The position numbers and the translations under genes are program-made. Shown piece by piece: positions 26,701 to 35,218 of a stretch of DNA of 64,000 bases (positions are counted from its first letter, which is position 1; the number at the start of each line of letters is the position of its first letter). The DNA is taken from NCBI RefSeq assembly GCF_013403915.1, contig NZ_JABFDI010000007.1, positions 62,001 to 126,000 on the forward strand. The letters are read 5' to 3'. Below the pieces are notes generated by a model. That model ran no database searches and had not been told where the DNA came from. It was given only the letters and a program-made list of their open reading frames with translations. This DNA is from Winogradskyella pacifica (GTDB taxonomy: Bacteria; Bacteroidota; Bacteroidia; Flavobacteriales; Flavobacteriaceae).

Positions 26701-28098
26701 TTAACCGCTTTTACAGATGTATTAGGTTTTTTACCAATGGCAATTTCTTCTGGATCAGGAGCAGAAGTACAACGCCCATTAGCTACTGTTGTTATTGGAG
26801 GTTTACTAACAGCAACCTTACTTACACTGTTTGTTTTACCAATATTATACCATTGGGTTGAAAACAAATCATTCACCTTTAAAGGAAATAAAAAAGTAAT
26901 TATGGCTACTGCAATGCTAGCACTTATGCTTGCCATACCTGCAACTATAAATGCACAAGAAGCAAACAGTGAATTGCCTCAAATTACTATAGATGAAGCT
27001 GTAAAACTCTCAAAAGAGAACTACCCGAATTTAAAAGTAATGCAGTTAGAAATCAGTAAACAAAAGCAACTAAAAAGTACTGCTTTTGATTTGGGAACGA
27101 CACAGATTTTTACAGGTGGTGAGGAAATTAATAACGGTGCTGGTATTTATACAACCATTGGTGCTGGTCAGACTAATATTGATTTGTTTGGTATTGCTCC
27201 TAAACAAGAATTACAAAATCAACGCATTCAATTAGTCGAAAAAGCATTTCAACTTTCTGAATTAGAATTAGAACGAGAAGTTAAACAAGCTTGGGCAAAT
27301 GCTCTTAGAAGCAAGAGAAACTATTTGTTATATAAAGAATTAGATGTTATTTATACAAAATTTGAAGACGCAGTGACTTTAAATTACGAGGTAGAAGCCA
27401 TTTCAAAATTAGAGTATTCAGCAGCTAAAACGCAAGCTTTACAAATGCATAATAAACTAGTACAAGCTATGAGTCAATACAATGTAGCCTTGCAGCAATT
27501 AAATTTATGGTTGGTTTCTGATGATTTTTATACGGTTCCTGACTCAATTGAAGTCGATGGCTTAGAAATTGAAAATTTCAATGCAGAAATGCATCCATTG
27601 TATGGTATCTCTCAATTACAAGTTGCAGAAGCAGAAGCGAATTATAAGGCTGCAAAGGCAGATAACCTTCCTAAGTTTAATTTACAAGGTGGTTTACAAA
27701 AAGTGAATGGAAACTCAGGTTATGTTACATATCAAGCAGGTGTTTCAATACCATTTTTATCTGGTACAAATAAAGCACGTATAAAAACGGCTCGGATAGA
27801 TAAAGAAATCGCTCTTGTAAATAGCGACTTTAAGAAAAAGCAAGTCGTATCAAAATACACACAAAGTCAAGAAAATTATCAAAAATGGAAAACAACATGG
27901 CTTTTTTATAAAGACGAAGTTCTTCCTCTTGTTAAAGATCAAAAGGCAGGTGCTTTATTTGCTTATAAAGAAGGTGAAATAGACTATTCTGCCTTTACGC
28001 AACTCATTAAGGACGCTATTCAATTGGAAGTAGAAGCTGAAACCGCCTTAACCAATTACTTAGAAAGCACTTTTCAATTACAATATTATAAAAACTAA
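23770..28098 (+). CDS. CzcA-type heavy-metal RND efflux pump fused to a TolC-like outer-membrane domain
   Basis: A 1442-residue fusion. Residues 1-1037 are an HME-type RND antiporter that exports divalent metal with proton influx. D400, D406 and E413 in the fourth helix (IDFGIIVDGAVIIVES) match the D402/D408/E415 proton-relay residues of Cupriavidus CzcA, favouring Zn/Cd/Co. Twelve helices and two large periplasmic loops are present. At 1045 a signal-peptide-like segment begins (MATAMLALMLAIPATINAQ). It is followed to 1442 by a coiled-coil TolC/OEP domain (ITIDEAVKLSKENYPNLKV). The reading frame has no break. An internal ATG at 26902 could also give a free TolC-like protein. The adaptor gene follows after 4 bp. 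Confidence 0.95.
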   Translation: MINKIIDFSINNKFIIGLFTLVIIGAGLWSMTQVPIDAVPDITNNQVQVITQAPNLGTEEIEQFVTYPVELALSNLPDVTEIRSVSRFGLSVVTIVFDDAVGTYLPRQLVSEKLPEIAEQIPEGFGTPTMGPISTGLGEIYQYTLEVEDAYRSKYDPTELRTIQDWIVKRQMAMVPGVIEVNAFGGKIKQYEVAVKPDNLRAIGITISDVFEALENNNQNTGGAYIEKNHQANFIRGEGLARTVSDIENIVVKTVNNLPIIIKDIAEVQIGSAVRYGALTKDGKGEAVGGMILMLKGASSNEVIENVKERIVQIQKSLPEGVTIKPFLDRSDLIAKTTGTVKGNLLEGGLIVIFVLVLLLGNWRGGLIVASTIPLSLLFAFILMNAFGVWANLMSLGAIDFGIIVDGAVIIVESTVFLIYSQIKKKKLTPEERDSIASSSSKKMMNAAFFGQLIILIVFIPILALEGVEGKMFQPMALTFIFAMIGAMILCLTYVPMISALFLRAPKSDKVSYGDRFVHWIERKYEPLLTRAIRNGKTIVVIAVGLFAVAVFMFTRMGGEFIPDLDEGDIAFHAILKPGSSLTETIETTTKIEQIVKVEFPEVLNIVSRIGVADVPTDPMPMDIADVFVILKPSSEWTSASSKGELVDKMKAAVSIVPGVNFEFTQPIEMRFNELLTGVREDVAIKLFGDDLDILAAKADDIGKLIANVEGVGDMKVEATTGQPQISIHYKRNKLAQYGLNVKTLNTIVEASFAGGQAGVIFEGERRFDLVVRLDKSNRTDISDLQNLFINLPSGTQIPLSEVADVSFQPGPMQISRDNTNRRTYVGINIRDRDVKSVVLDIQDILDEKLELPAGYYIRYGGAFENLERASNKLKTVVPLALLLIFILIFFALKSLPQTLMIYIAIPMATIGGVFALWLRDMPFSISAGVGFIVLFGVAVLNGLVMISGLNELKEEGVTNLKDRIIEGTKRRIRPIMLTAFTDVLGFLPMAISSGSGAEVQRPLATVVIGGLLTATLLTLFVLPILYHWVENKSFTFKGNKKVIMATAMLALMLAIPATINAQEANSELPQITIDEAVKLSKENYPNLKVMQLEISKQKQLKSTAFDLGTTQIFTGGEEINNGAGIYTTIGAGQTNIDLFGIAPKQELQNQRIQLVEKAFQLSELELEREVKQAWANALRSKRNYLLYKELDVIYTKFEDAVTLNYEVEAISKLEYSAAKTQALQMHNKLVQAMSQYNVALQQLNLWLVSDDFYTVPDSIEVDGLEIENFNAEMHPLYGISQLQVAEAEANYKAAKADNLPKFNLQGGLQKVNGNSGYVTYQAGVSIPFLSGTNKARIKTARIDKEIALVNSDFKKKQVVSKYTQSQENYQKWKTTWLFYKDEVLPLVKDQKAGALFAYKEGEIDYSAFTQLIKDAIQLEVEAETALTNYLESTFQLQYYKN

Positions 28099-28102
28099 TA
28101 GA

Positions 28103-29326
28103 ATGAAAAATATACATTATAAACTTATAGCCCTATTTATCGCTTCTTTTTCAGTAGTCGCTTGCGGAAACAGTAGTCATACAAAAGAAGATGATCACCC
28201 CCATAGTGAAGAAACCACTAAAGTCAGTCTCGACGATGATGAATCAACTGAAGAAGCACATAGCGAAGGCGACGATGTTATGTTAACCGCAAAACAATTT
28301 GATGCGTTACAAATGAAAGTAGACACACTTTCCCTTAGAAATTTAAGTGGCTACGTAAGTGCTAATGGTACATTAGAAGTGCCACCACAGAGTGAGGCTG
28401 CAATTACGTCGGTTGTTGGTGCCAATGTCGTTTCTATTGAAGTTATAGAAGGTGATAAAGTCAATAAAGGTCAGGTGGTAGCCTACTTATCACATCCTAA
28501 TATAATTAATATGCAAACAGACTATTTAAATGCGACTAGTAATAGTACTTTTTTAAAGAAAAGTTACGAACGCCAGCAAAAATTGTATGATGCAGGTGTT
28601 GGTTCTGGTGCCAATTTTCAAAAGGCAAAAGCAGAGTACGATGTTTCAAAAGCAATGGCTAGTGGATTAGCTGCACAATTACAAATTTTAAACATAAATC
28701 CATCTACCGTTCGTAACGGCACCATAGCGCAACGCGTACCATTACGAAGTCCAATTGCAGGGTTTGTTAAAAAAGTTGAAGTTAAGACAGGTCAATATGT
28801 AGATCCACAAACCGAACTTTTCGATATTGTAAACACCGATGATGTTCATGCCGACTTAATCGTGTTCGAAAAAGACGTTTTCAAAGTTAAGAAAGGTCAA
28901 AAAGTAATATTTAATATACAATCTAATTCTGATGAAGATTTAGTGGCAGAAATACTATCGGTAAGTAAAACTTTTGAAGACAATCCTAAAGGAGTTCATG
29001 TTCATGCTGAAATTGAAAATAAAACGAAGACCTTAATTCCTGGGATGTATATTACAGGGAAAATTCAAATAGAAAACAATGAAACAACTGCTTTACCTGA
29101 AAGTGCCATAACAAATGATGGTGATAAATTTTATGTCTTTAAAGCAGAAAAAGAAGATGACAAATGGGCTTTTACACCAATTGAAGTACTTATAGGTGTT
29201 AAAGATGATAATTGGGTAGAAGTTAAATTTACAGTGGAACTAGAAGCCGATGTAAAATTCGCATACAATAATGCGTATTATCTTATTGCTGAAATGAAAA
29301 AAGGTGAATCTGAACACTCTCATTAA
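28103..29326 (+). CDS. CzcB-type RND periplasmic adaptor lipoprotein
   Basis: A 407-residue membrane-fusion protein linking the RND pump and the outer-membrane channel. A lipoprotein signal ends at Cys21 (SVVACGN). The next ~45 residues are very rich in His, Asp and Glu (HTKEDDHPHSEE), a likely metal-capturing segment. Then come the barrel-sandwich halves (VVGANVVSIEVIEGDKVNKGQVVAYL and VPLRSPIAGFVKKVEVKTGQYV) around an alpha-hairpin, and a C-terminal beta-barrel. The gene overlaps nothing but is only 4 bp from the pump gene. Confidence 0.94.
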   Translation: MKNIHYKLIALFIASFSVVACGNSSHTKEDDHPHSEETTKVSLDDDESTEEAHSEGDDVMLTAKQFDALQMKVDTLSLRNLSGYVSANGTLEVPPQSEAAITSVVGANVVSIEVIEGDKVNKGQVVAYLSHPNIINMQTDYLNATSNSTFLKKSYERQQKLYDAGVGSGANFQKAKAEYDVSKAMASGLAAQLQILNINPSTVRNGTIAQRVPLRSPIAGFVKKVEVKTGQYVDPQTELFDIVNTDDVHADLIVFEKDVFKVKKGQKVIFNIQSNSDEDLVAEILSVSKTFEDNPKGVHVHAEIENKTKTLIPGMYITGKIQIENNETTALPESAITNDGDKFYVFKAEKEDDKWAFTPIEVLIGVKDDNWVEVKFTVELEADVKFAYNNAYYLIAEMKKGESEHSH

Positions 29327-29328
29327 TT

Positions 29329-29745
29329 ATGCAGTCGATAGAACAACTATTACAGTCAAACAATATACGTGTTACGGCAATGCGATTACTTATTTATAAG
29401 TTTCTTGCAGAAAAACGTGTTGCCGTTACATTAACAGATATTGAGAATGCTTTTGACAAAGCAGATAGAACCACACTATACAGAACCGTAAAAACATTTG
29501 AAGACAAAGCCATTGTACATCAAATTGATGATGGCACAGGAATAACAAAATATGCGCTTTGTGAACAAGGCTGTAACTGTGAAATTGAAACCGATTTACA
29601 TTTGCATTTTCACTGTAATAATTGCAACGAAACCATTTGCTTAACGGATCATAAAATTCCACAAATTAAAGTCCCGGAAGGTTTTGTTTCCGAAAATGTG
29701 AACTTGGTTGTAAAAGGGATTTGCGACAAGTGTAGTGGCAAATAA
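29329..29745 (+). CDS. Fur-family transcriptional repressor
   Basis: A 138-residue metal-sensing regulator. The N-terminal winged helix has IRVTAMRLLIYKFL and DRTTLYRTVKTFED, as in Fur and Zur. The HLHFHCNNCNETICL segment gives the His/Cys metal site, and GICDKCSGK provides the second Cys pair of a structural zinc. The gene starts 2 bp after the adaptor stop and precedes a Zn/Cd ATPase, so it probably senses an excess metal and controls this operon. In this position it would act as an efflux regulator, unlike classical Zur. Confidence 0.92.
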   Translation: MQSIEQLLQSNNIRVTAMRLLIYKFLAEKRVAVTLTDIENAFDKADRTTLYRTVKTFEDKAIVHQIDDGTGITKYALCEQGCNCEIETDLHLHFHCNNCNETICLTDHKIPQIKVPEGFVSENVNLVVKGICDKCSGK

Positions 29746-29800
29746 TTGCACTTCCATTGCACTTCATTTTATGGCATCTTTGACTTAAAGTATAATTAAA

Positions 29801-31753
29801 ATGAAAAAAGAAAAACTCAATTTAAGAGATATAAAACCAAATTCGAATAAAGAACACAGCCATGATGATGGTCATAATCATGGTGGTGAATCTAGCGGTT
29901 TTAAAGCTTACACTCCAGCAGTAATCAGTTTTGTAATGCTTATTATTGGTATTGCATTAGATTATTTTGAGTTTGCATTTTTTAAAGATTGGATTCGCAT
30001 TGTTTGGTATGGCATCGCTTATCTACCTGTTGGACTTCCTGTGGTTAAAGAAGGTTGGGACAGCATAAAAAAAGGCGATGTTTTCACTGAATTTTTTCTA
30101 ATGTCCATCGCTACTATTGGTGCATTTATAATTGGTGAATATCCAGAAGGTGTTGCTGTAATGTTATTCTATGCCGTTGGTGAATTGTTCCAAAATGCAG
30201 CAGTCAACAAAGCCAAAGGAAATATAAAAGCCTTATTAGATGTTCGTCCAAAAGAAGCGAATGTCTTTAGAAATGGAACTATTGAAAGTGTAGCACCAGA
30301 AACAGTTGAAATTAGTGAAAACATTCAAGTTAGAGTTGGAGAAAAAATCCCGCTAGATGGTATTTTAGTTTCCGAAAAAGCATCCGTAAATACAGCAGCC
30401 TTAACAGGAGAAAGCAAACCAGATACAATTGCCAAAGGAGCAAATGTATTTGCAGGAAGCATTAATTTAGAAAGTGTCATTGAAGTTGAAGTAACCAAAG
30501 CATTTAAAGACAGTTCTATTGCTAGAATTTTAGATTTAGTTCAAAATGCTACGGCTCGTAAATCTAAAACAGAATTATTCATCCGAAAATTTGCCCGCAT
30601 TTACACGCCTATTGTTGTGTTTTTAGCAATTGGAGTTACCTTATTGCCTTACTTCTTTGTTGATGATTATGTATTCAGAGATTGGCTGTATAGAGCTTTA
30701 ATTTTCTTAGTAATTTCTTGCCCTTGTGCTTTAGTCATTTCTATTCCTCTAGGCTATTTTGGTGGATTAGGAGCGGCTTCAAAAAACGGAATTTTATTTA
30801 AAGGTGCTTCTTTCTTAGAGGCCATGACCAAAATAAATATGTTGGTGATGGATAAAACAGGAACTGTTACCAAAGGTGTTTTCAAAATTAAAACGATAGA
30901 ATCTATTGGTTGGGAGGAAAAAGAATTCATGAATTACCTCATGGCAATGGAAGCACAATCCACACATCCTATTGCTAAAGCTATTTTAGAATACAAAACT
31001 GAAGAAACCGATTTTAAAGCTACAGAAGTATCCGAAATTGCAGGTAAAGGTTTAAAAGGAATCGTGAATGGTAAAACTGTTTTAGTAGGAAACAAAGCTT
31101 TAATGACAGCCCATAACATAAGTGTTATTGCAGAAATAGAAACGATTGTAGAATCGATAATTCTGGTGGCTATCAATAATACATTTGCAGGTTATGTGGT
31201 TATTGCAGACGAACTAAAAGACGATGCTAAAGAAACCATTATCAACTTAAAGAACATAGGTATTGAAAATATCATGATGCTTTCGGGAGATAAAGATTCT
31301 ATGACACAAAAAGTAGCTTCCGAATTACAAATTAGAAATGCAAAAGGTGGTTTATTACCTGAAGATAAGCTGAATGAAGTAGAACGATTAAAACAAAATC
31401 CTAAAAATAAGATTGCTTTTATAGGAGATGGCATTAACGACGCCCCTGTTTTAGCAGCCAGCGATGTTGGTATTGCCATGGGTGGCTTAGGAAGTGATGT
31501 TGCGATTGAAACTGCTGATGTTATTATTCAAACCGATCAACCTTCAAAAGTTGTAAAAGCGATTAAAATCAGTCGTTCAACGCGGAAAATTGTATGGCAA
31601 AATATTGCATTAGCATTCGGAGTCAAAGTGATTGTACTAATCTTAGGTGCTGGAGGTTTAGCAACTATGTGGGAAGCTGTCTTTGCCGATGTTGGTGTGG
31701 CATTGTTAGCTATTTTGAATGCGGTTCGATTACAAAAAATGAATTGGGATTGA
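29801..31753 (+). CDS. Heavy-metal-translocating P1B-type ATPase (Zn/Cd/Pb type)
   Basis: A 650-residue ATP-driven metal exporter of the inner membrane. Key motifs are TGES, the CPC membrane site at 307-309 (SCPCAL), the phosphorylated D351 in MDKTGT, the STHPIA motif and GDGINDAP. No N-terminal HMA domain is present; instead residues ~17-30 are His-rich (HSHDDGHNHGG). The last helix region carries ATMWEAVFADVGVALLAILNAVRL, which fits ZntA-type proteins with a conserved Asp. It is the last gene of the efflux operon, 55 bp after the Fur-type gene. Confidence 0.95.
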   Translation: MKKEKLNLRDIKPNSNKEHSHDDGHNHGGESSGFKAYTPAVISFVMLIIGIALDYFEFAFFKDWIRIVWYGIAYLPVGLPVVKEGWDSIKKGDVFTEFFLMSIATIGAFIIGEYPEGVAVMLFYAVGELFQNAAVNKAKGNIKALLDVRPKEANVFRNGTIESVAPETVEISENIQVRVGEKIPLDGILVSEKASVNTAALTGESKPDTIAKGANVFAGSINLESVIEVEVTKAFKDSSIARILDLVQNATARKSKTELFIRKFARIYTPIVVFLAIGVTLLPYFFVDDYVFRDWLYRALIFLVISCPCALVISIPLGYFGGLGAASKNGILFKGASFLEAMTKINMLVMDKTGTVTKGVFKIKTIESIGWEEKEFMNYLMAMEAQSTHPIAKAILEYKTEETDFKATEVSEIAGKGLKGIVNGKTVLVGNKALMTAHNISVIAEIETIVESIILVAINNTFAGYVVIADELKDDAKETIINLKNIGIENIMMLSGDKDSMTQKVASELQIRNAKGGLLPEDKLNEVERLKQNPKNKIAFIGDGINDAPVLAASDVGIAMGGLGSDVAIETADVIIQTDQPSKVVKAIKISRSTRKIVWQNIALAFGVKVIVLILGAGGLATMWEAVFADVGVALLAILNAVRLQKMNWD

Positions 31754-31887
31754 GAAATAAAACGTACTTTTCATGAATTATGATGCTTTACAGAACATTT
31801 GACGCCTCATATACGTTCCATTCACTTAGCGAAAACAACAATTTATGGAAACAATTTTCATATAGACATTAATAAGCCTAACTAAAA

Positions 31888-32757
31888 ATCATCAAACACA
31901 CCGAAACCCATACTGCCCCTAAACGCTCTACTTCTATTCGACTACAGGAATATGGTGTTGGGATTTTTGATGCGTTTCCCACAAAATCAGCTTTAAAGAA
32001 AGCCTTAAAAAAAGAGTTTATCTCTGTAGATAATGTCATCGCAACGTCTGCGACCTATATAAATGGTGGAGAATCTATTACATTATCTGTTCCTGAAAAT
32101 ATCAGTCCGAAGAAACGATTACGCTTTAAACTCAAGGTATTATTTGAAGACGATTATCTAGCTGTCATTCATAAACCCGGTGGGATTTTAGTAAGCGGTA
32201 ATCATTTTAAAACGATTGCCAATGCTTTAGTTCAGAATTTAAAACGAAGTCCACTTGAAGATACAACACAACCACAACCTGTTCACCGTTTAGATTTTGC
32301 AACTACTGGCATTTTATTGGTTGGAAAAACAAGTCGTAGTATTCGTGTTTTAAATAAACTTTTTGAAGATAGAGCTATTAAGAAAACATACTACGCGGTT
32401 ACGATTGGTGAGATGAAAACCGAAGGTAGCATTACTACGGAAGTCGATGAAAAACCTTGTAAATCGAACTATAAAGTCCACCAATCGGTTAGCTCTAAAC
32501 GATTTGAACAACTAAATCTCGTAGAACTAGAACCTTTTACAGGACGACGGCATCAATTACGCAAACACTTATCTGGCATAGGACATCCTATATTAGGAGA
32601 TAAAGATTATGGAAAGGAATCGCTAATTTTAAATGGAAAAGGGTTGTATCTACACGCCTATTCTTTAAAATTCACACACCCATTTACAAAAGAAGTTCTT
32701 TATCTAAAAGATGGATTTCCTGAAAATTTCAAAAAAATATTTGACCTATTAAAATAG
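31888..32757 (+). CDS. RluA-family pseudouridine synthase with no standard start codon
   Basis: The frame is open without interruption from 31882 to the stop at 32757, and its product is a whole RluA-type RNA pseudouridine synthase. It begins near IIKHTETHTAPKRS, IRLQEYGVGIF, has an S4-like part, KPGGILVSG, the catalytic HRLDFATTG and the TGRRHQLRKHLSGIGHPILGD motif. There is no ATG, GTG or TTG in this frame before a TTG at 32317, which lies after the catalytic Asp. Translation must start at a rare codon (ATC at 31888, 289 residues, or nearby), or the start codon has been mutated. The target RNA is unknown. Confidence 0.8.
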   Translation: MIKHTETHTAPKRSTSIRLQEYGVGIFDAFPTKSALKKALKKEFISVDNVIATSATYINGGESITLSVPENISPKKRLRFKLKVLFEDDYLAVIHKPGGILVSGNHFKTIANALVQNLKRSPLEDTTQPQPVHRLDFATTGILLVGKTSRSIRVLNKLFEDRAIKKTYYAVTIGEMKTEGSITTEVDEKPCKSNYKVHQSVSSKRFEQLNLVELEPFTGRRHQLRKHLSGIGHPILGDKDYGKESLILNGKGLYLHAYSLKFTHPFTKEVLYLKDGFPENFKKIFDLLK

Positions 32758-32793
32758 CTAAAAAGATCAATTATTGTTTACCCTAAGACAGTC

Positions 32794-34026
32794 TTATTTA
32801 TTCTTAGCCTCAATCCATTTACTCATATATTTAGAGCTCTGCATAGATTGATGCATAAATAATTGCCCCATAAAATTGTTTTCTCGATGTGCATTTAGAT
32901 GGGTAGACAGTTCTATTATTTTAGATGTAAATGCATTTTCAAAATCAGTTTTATTAAAGCGTTGGTTTAAAACCGCAAATCCATTTTGCTGCTTTTCTTG
33001 CCAAATTTCTGCTTTGGTATAAAGGGCTACGGCTTTCTCTGCGAAAGTTTCAGGTTTATCTGCTATAAACCCATTCTCCCCTAAATCACCAAACATACCC
33101 TCTGCTGCAATGTGCGTCATAACACAAGGTGTTCCGTTCTGCATTGCATCCACAAGTTTTCCTTTAAGTCCCGCTCCAAAACGTAGAGATGCAAAACAAA
33201 CTTTTGCATTTTGCATGACCTCATTAACATCTTCTGCAAAGCCTTTTATCAAAAATCCTTCTTTACTGTTATTGAGCTGTGTTATTTTTTGTGATTCATA
33301 AGAACCATAAATATGAAGTTCAGCTTTTGGTAATTGTTGTCTTACTAATGGCCAAATCGTTTGCTTTAAATACAACACCGCATCATAATTTGGAGCATGA
33401 AGAAAATTACCAATCGTTACAAAATGATGTCTTTCTTCAAAAGTTGGTAAGTGTTTCGTTTCAAGGTCAGAAATAGGATCTAATAGAAAAGGTAAATAAT
33501 ACAGTAAATTTTTATCTATTTTAAACTGATTGGTTAAAATATCTATTTCAGCTTCTGAAATTATTAAGCTCAGATCGCAACGATATATACTTGCAATTTC
33601 GCGTTTGGTAATATCATTTTGCAAATGAGAGACACTAACGGTTTCATTTTGTTTTAGAGCCACTTCCCTAGCCTTTCGTAAACCATGAAAATCTTCAGTA
33701 TCTAAAACACGAATTGCATTAGGACATTGCTCCGCAACTCTCCAACCATATTGCTCTTCGGACATAAACCGATCAAACAACACAACATCTGGATTCAAGT
33801 CTTTTACAAATATATCAAAAGACGAATCATTTAAAAGAATCGGTCTCGTTTCAACATTTATAGTATTTAAATCGAAGGTATTGTCAGACGTTTTAGCTGC
33901 AGAAGAAAACGTGACTTCAAATCCTTGATTTTGAAATTGTAATATTAACTGAAGAATGCGCGTTCCTGCGGCAGAACTTTTGGGTTCTGGCCAAACAAAA
34001 CCGATAACTAATAATTTTTTCGTCAT
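32794..34026 (-). CDS. GT4-type glycosyltransferase
   Basis: A 410-residue GT-B fold protein. The N-terminal half begins KLLVIGFVWPEPKSSAAGTRILQL, with the glycine-rich opening typical of GT4 enzymes. The C-terminal nucleotide-sugar site is seen in SLRFGAGLKGKLVDAMQNGTPCV and TPCVMTHIAAEGM. It is soluble, lacks membrane helices and carries an extra ~50-residue tail. It likely adds a sugar to a cell-surface glycan, but no other glycan gene is near. Both donor and acceptor are unknown. Confidence 0.87.
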   Translation of the reverse strand: MTKKLLVIGFVWPEPKSSAAGTRILQLILQFQNQGFEVTFSSAAKTSDNTFDLNTINVETRPILLNDSSFDIFVKDLNPDVVLFDRFMSEEQYGWRVAEQCPNAIRVLDTEDFHGLRKAREVALKQNETVSVSHLQNDITKREIASIYRCDLSLIISEAEIDILTNQFKIDKNLLYYLPFLLDPISDLETKHLPTFEERHHFVTIGNFLHAPNYDAVLYLKQTIWPLVRQQLPKAELHIYGSYESQKITQLNNSKEGFLIKGFAEDVNEVMQNAKVCFASLRFGAGLKGKLVDAMQNGTPCVMTHIAAEGMFGDLGENGFIADKPETFAEKAVALYTKAEIWQEKQQNGFAVLNQRFNKTDFENAFTSKIIELSTHLNAHRENNFMGQLFMHQSMQSSKYMSKWIEAKNK

Positions 34027-34077
34027 GAATTAATTCTAAAATTCCAATTTAAGATTGTTTTCGGAATTTGGATTTAT

Positions 34078-34551
34078 TTACTGAGGTTCTTTTAGAAATA
34101 CATATTTTAAACGAACTGTATTTGCCCAAGCAACAACCGATTCTATTTGCGCTGCTGATAATTTAGCTTCACCATGCGTCAAAGTATAACTGTCTAACGG
34201 CATTTCTTTATCCTCGACCATTTCGATTAATTCATCGAGTTTATGATCTTTTTTCTTATCAGAATAATCACTCCATTTAGACATGTTAAAATGTTTTTTT
34301 CCATCTTTTACATGATCTGCCAACCAATAATTCACAGGAGTAATGTTATTGTACCAAGGATAGCGTGTGCTATCGCTATGACAATCTAAACAGGCATTTT
34401 TCAGAATCATTTTAACATCTTCTGGTGGATTAGTATCCGTAAAAAAAGCATCTACCGAAGTCATATCTCCTTCATTTTTATCAGGTCCAAAAAACTGAGC
34501 AACGACAAATACTATTAAAAGTAACAAGCCTATTTTTTTTATAATCTTCAT
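34078..34551 (-). CDS. Haem-binding domain (c-type cytochrome-like) membrane-anchored protein
   Basis: A 157-residue protein with one N-terminal membrane anchor (~6-23) and a periplasmic domain holding the haem-attachment motif C54-L-D-C-H58 in NACLDCHSD. TRYPWYNNITPVNYWLADHV and FNMSKWSDY follow and match the Bacteroidota haem-binding domain (PF14376 from memory). It probably acts in periplasmic electron transfer. It is separated by ~50 bp from the glycosyltransferase on the same strand. Confidence 0.88.
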   Translation of the reverse strand: MKIIKKIGLLLLIVFVVAQFFGPDKNEGDMTSVDAFFTDTNPPEDVKMILKNACLDCHSDSTRYPWYNNITPVNYWLADHVKDGKKHFNMSKWSDYSDKKKDHKLDELIEMVEDKEMPLDSYTLTHGEAKLSAAQIESVVAWANTVRLKYVFLKEPQ

Positions 34552-34591
34552 TTTTGATTAATTTTAAAGCTCTAAAATAACCAATTTTCAA

Positions 34592-35155
34592 TTGACCAAA
34601 GCAGAACTCTATAAGGAATTAAATTACGTAAATCATTCGCGCGACATGCGATTGAAGTACGCCAATCTGGTTATTGACAATCCGGAATTGATTGCACCAC
34701 TATTAGAGATTCTTTTTGATGTGGATGATAAAATTTCGTGCAGAGCGGCTTGGGTTTTTGAATTTATGTGCGGAGAAAATCTAGAGGCAATAATTCCACA
34801 TCTCGATACATTTACCAAGAATATTTCAAAAGTACATTTAGATCCGGCTGTGAGGCCAATCGCTAAGATTTGCGAATACTTAACCAAAGCTCATTATTCT
34901 AAAACAGAAAATCTGATAAAAAGAGAACTGTCTGAATCCCATAAAGAAAGAATCGTAGAAGCTTGTTTTGATTGGATGATTAATGACGAAAAAATTGCAC
35001 CTAAAGCGTATAGCATGAATAGTTTGTATCTTTTAGGAACTGAGTATGATTGGATTCACCCTGAACTCGCTATTATTTTAGAACGGGATTATGAGATGCA
35101 AAGTTCCGGATTTAAGGCCAGAGCAAAACATATTCTGAAGAAGATTAGAACATAA
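34592..35155 (+). CDS. HEAT-repeat-like conserved protein next to purB
   Basis: A 187-residue soluble, all-helical protein with repeated two-helix units (ISCRAAWVFEFMCGENLEAII, VRPIAKICEYL, KERIVEACFDWMI), as in HEAT/armadillo scaffolds. It begins at TTG 34592, the only reasonable start. Relatives are commonly filed as adenylosuccinate lyase because of the neighbour purB, but no lyase motif is present, so I do not use that name. Its role is unknown; a binding or scaffold function is all the fold suggests. Confidence 0.75.
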   Translation: MTKAELYKELNYVNHSRDMRLKYANLVIDNPELIAPLLEILFDVDDKISCRAAWVFEFMCGENLEAIIPHLDTFTKNISKVHLDPAVRPIAKICEYLTKAHYSKTENLIKRELSESHKERIVEACFDWMINDEKIAPKAYSMNSLYLLGTEYDWIHPELAIILERDYEMQSSGFKARAKHILKKIRT

Positions 35156-35163
35156 TGGTTGTT

Positions 35164-35218
35164 GTTGGTTGTTGGTTGTTGGTTGTTGGTTGTTGGTTGT
35201 TGGTTGTTGGTTGTTGGT
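35164..35218. repeat. Perfect 7-base tandem repeat (GTTGGTT)n
   Basis: Seven exact copies of GTTGGTT and most of an eighth, without any mismatch. It starts 8 bases after the HEAT-like gene and lies ~200 bp before purB. Such perfect arrays can change copy number by slippage. Confidence 0.9.

Noticed and set aside
25485-26936. Long minus-strand ORFs of ~150 residues inside the CzcA fusion gene
   Set aside because: They are antisense shadows of a long, well-supported gene and show no domain or signal.
32317-32757. Short 146-residue RluA protein from TTG 32317
   Set aside because: It would omit the catalytic HRLD motif, while the same frame is open for 430 more bases with clear homology to the family.
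34592-35155. Adenylosuccinate lyase as name for the gene upstream of purB
   Set aside because: It has no lyase signature and only 187 residues of helical repeats; purB itself is the next gene.
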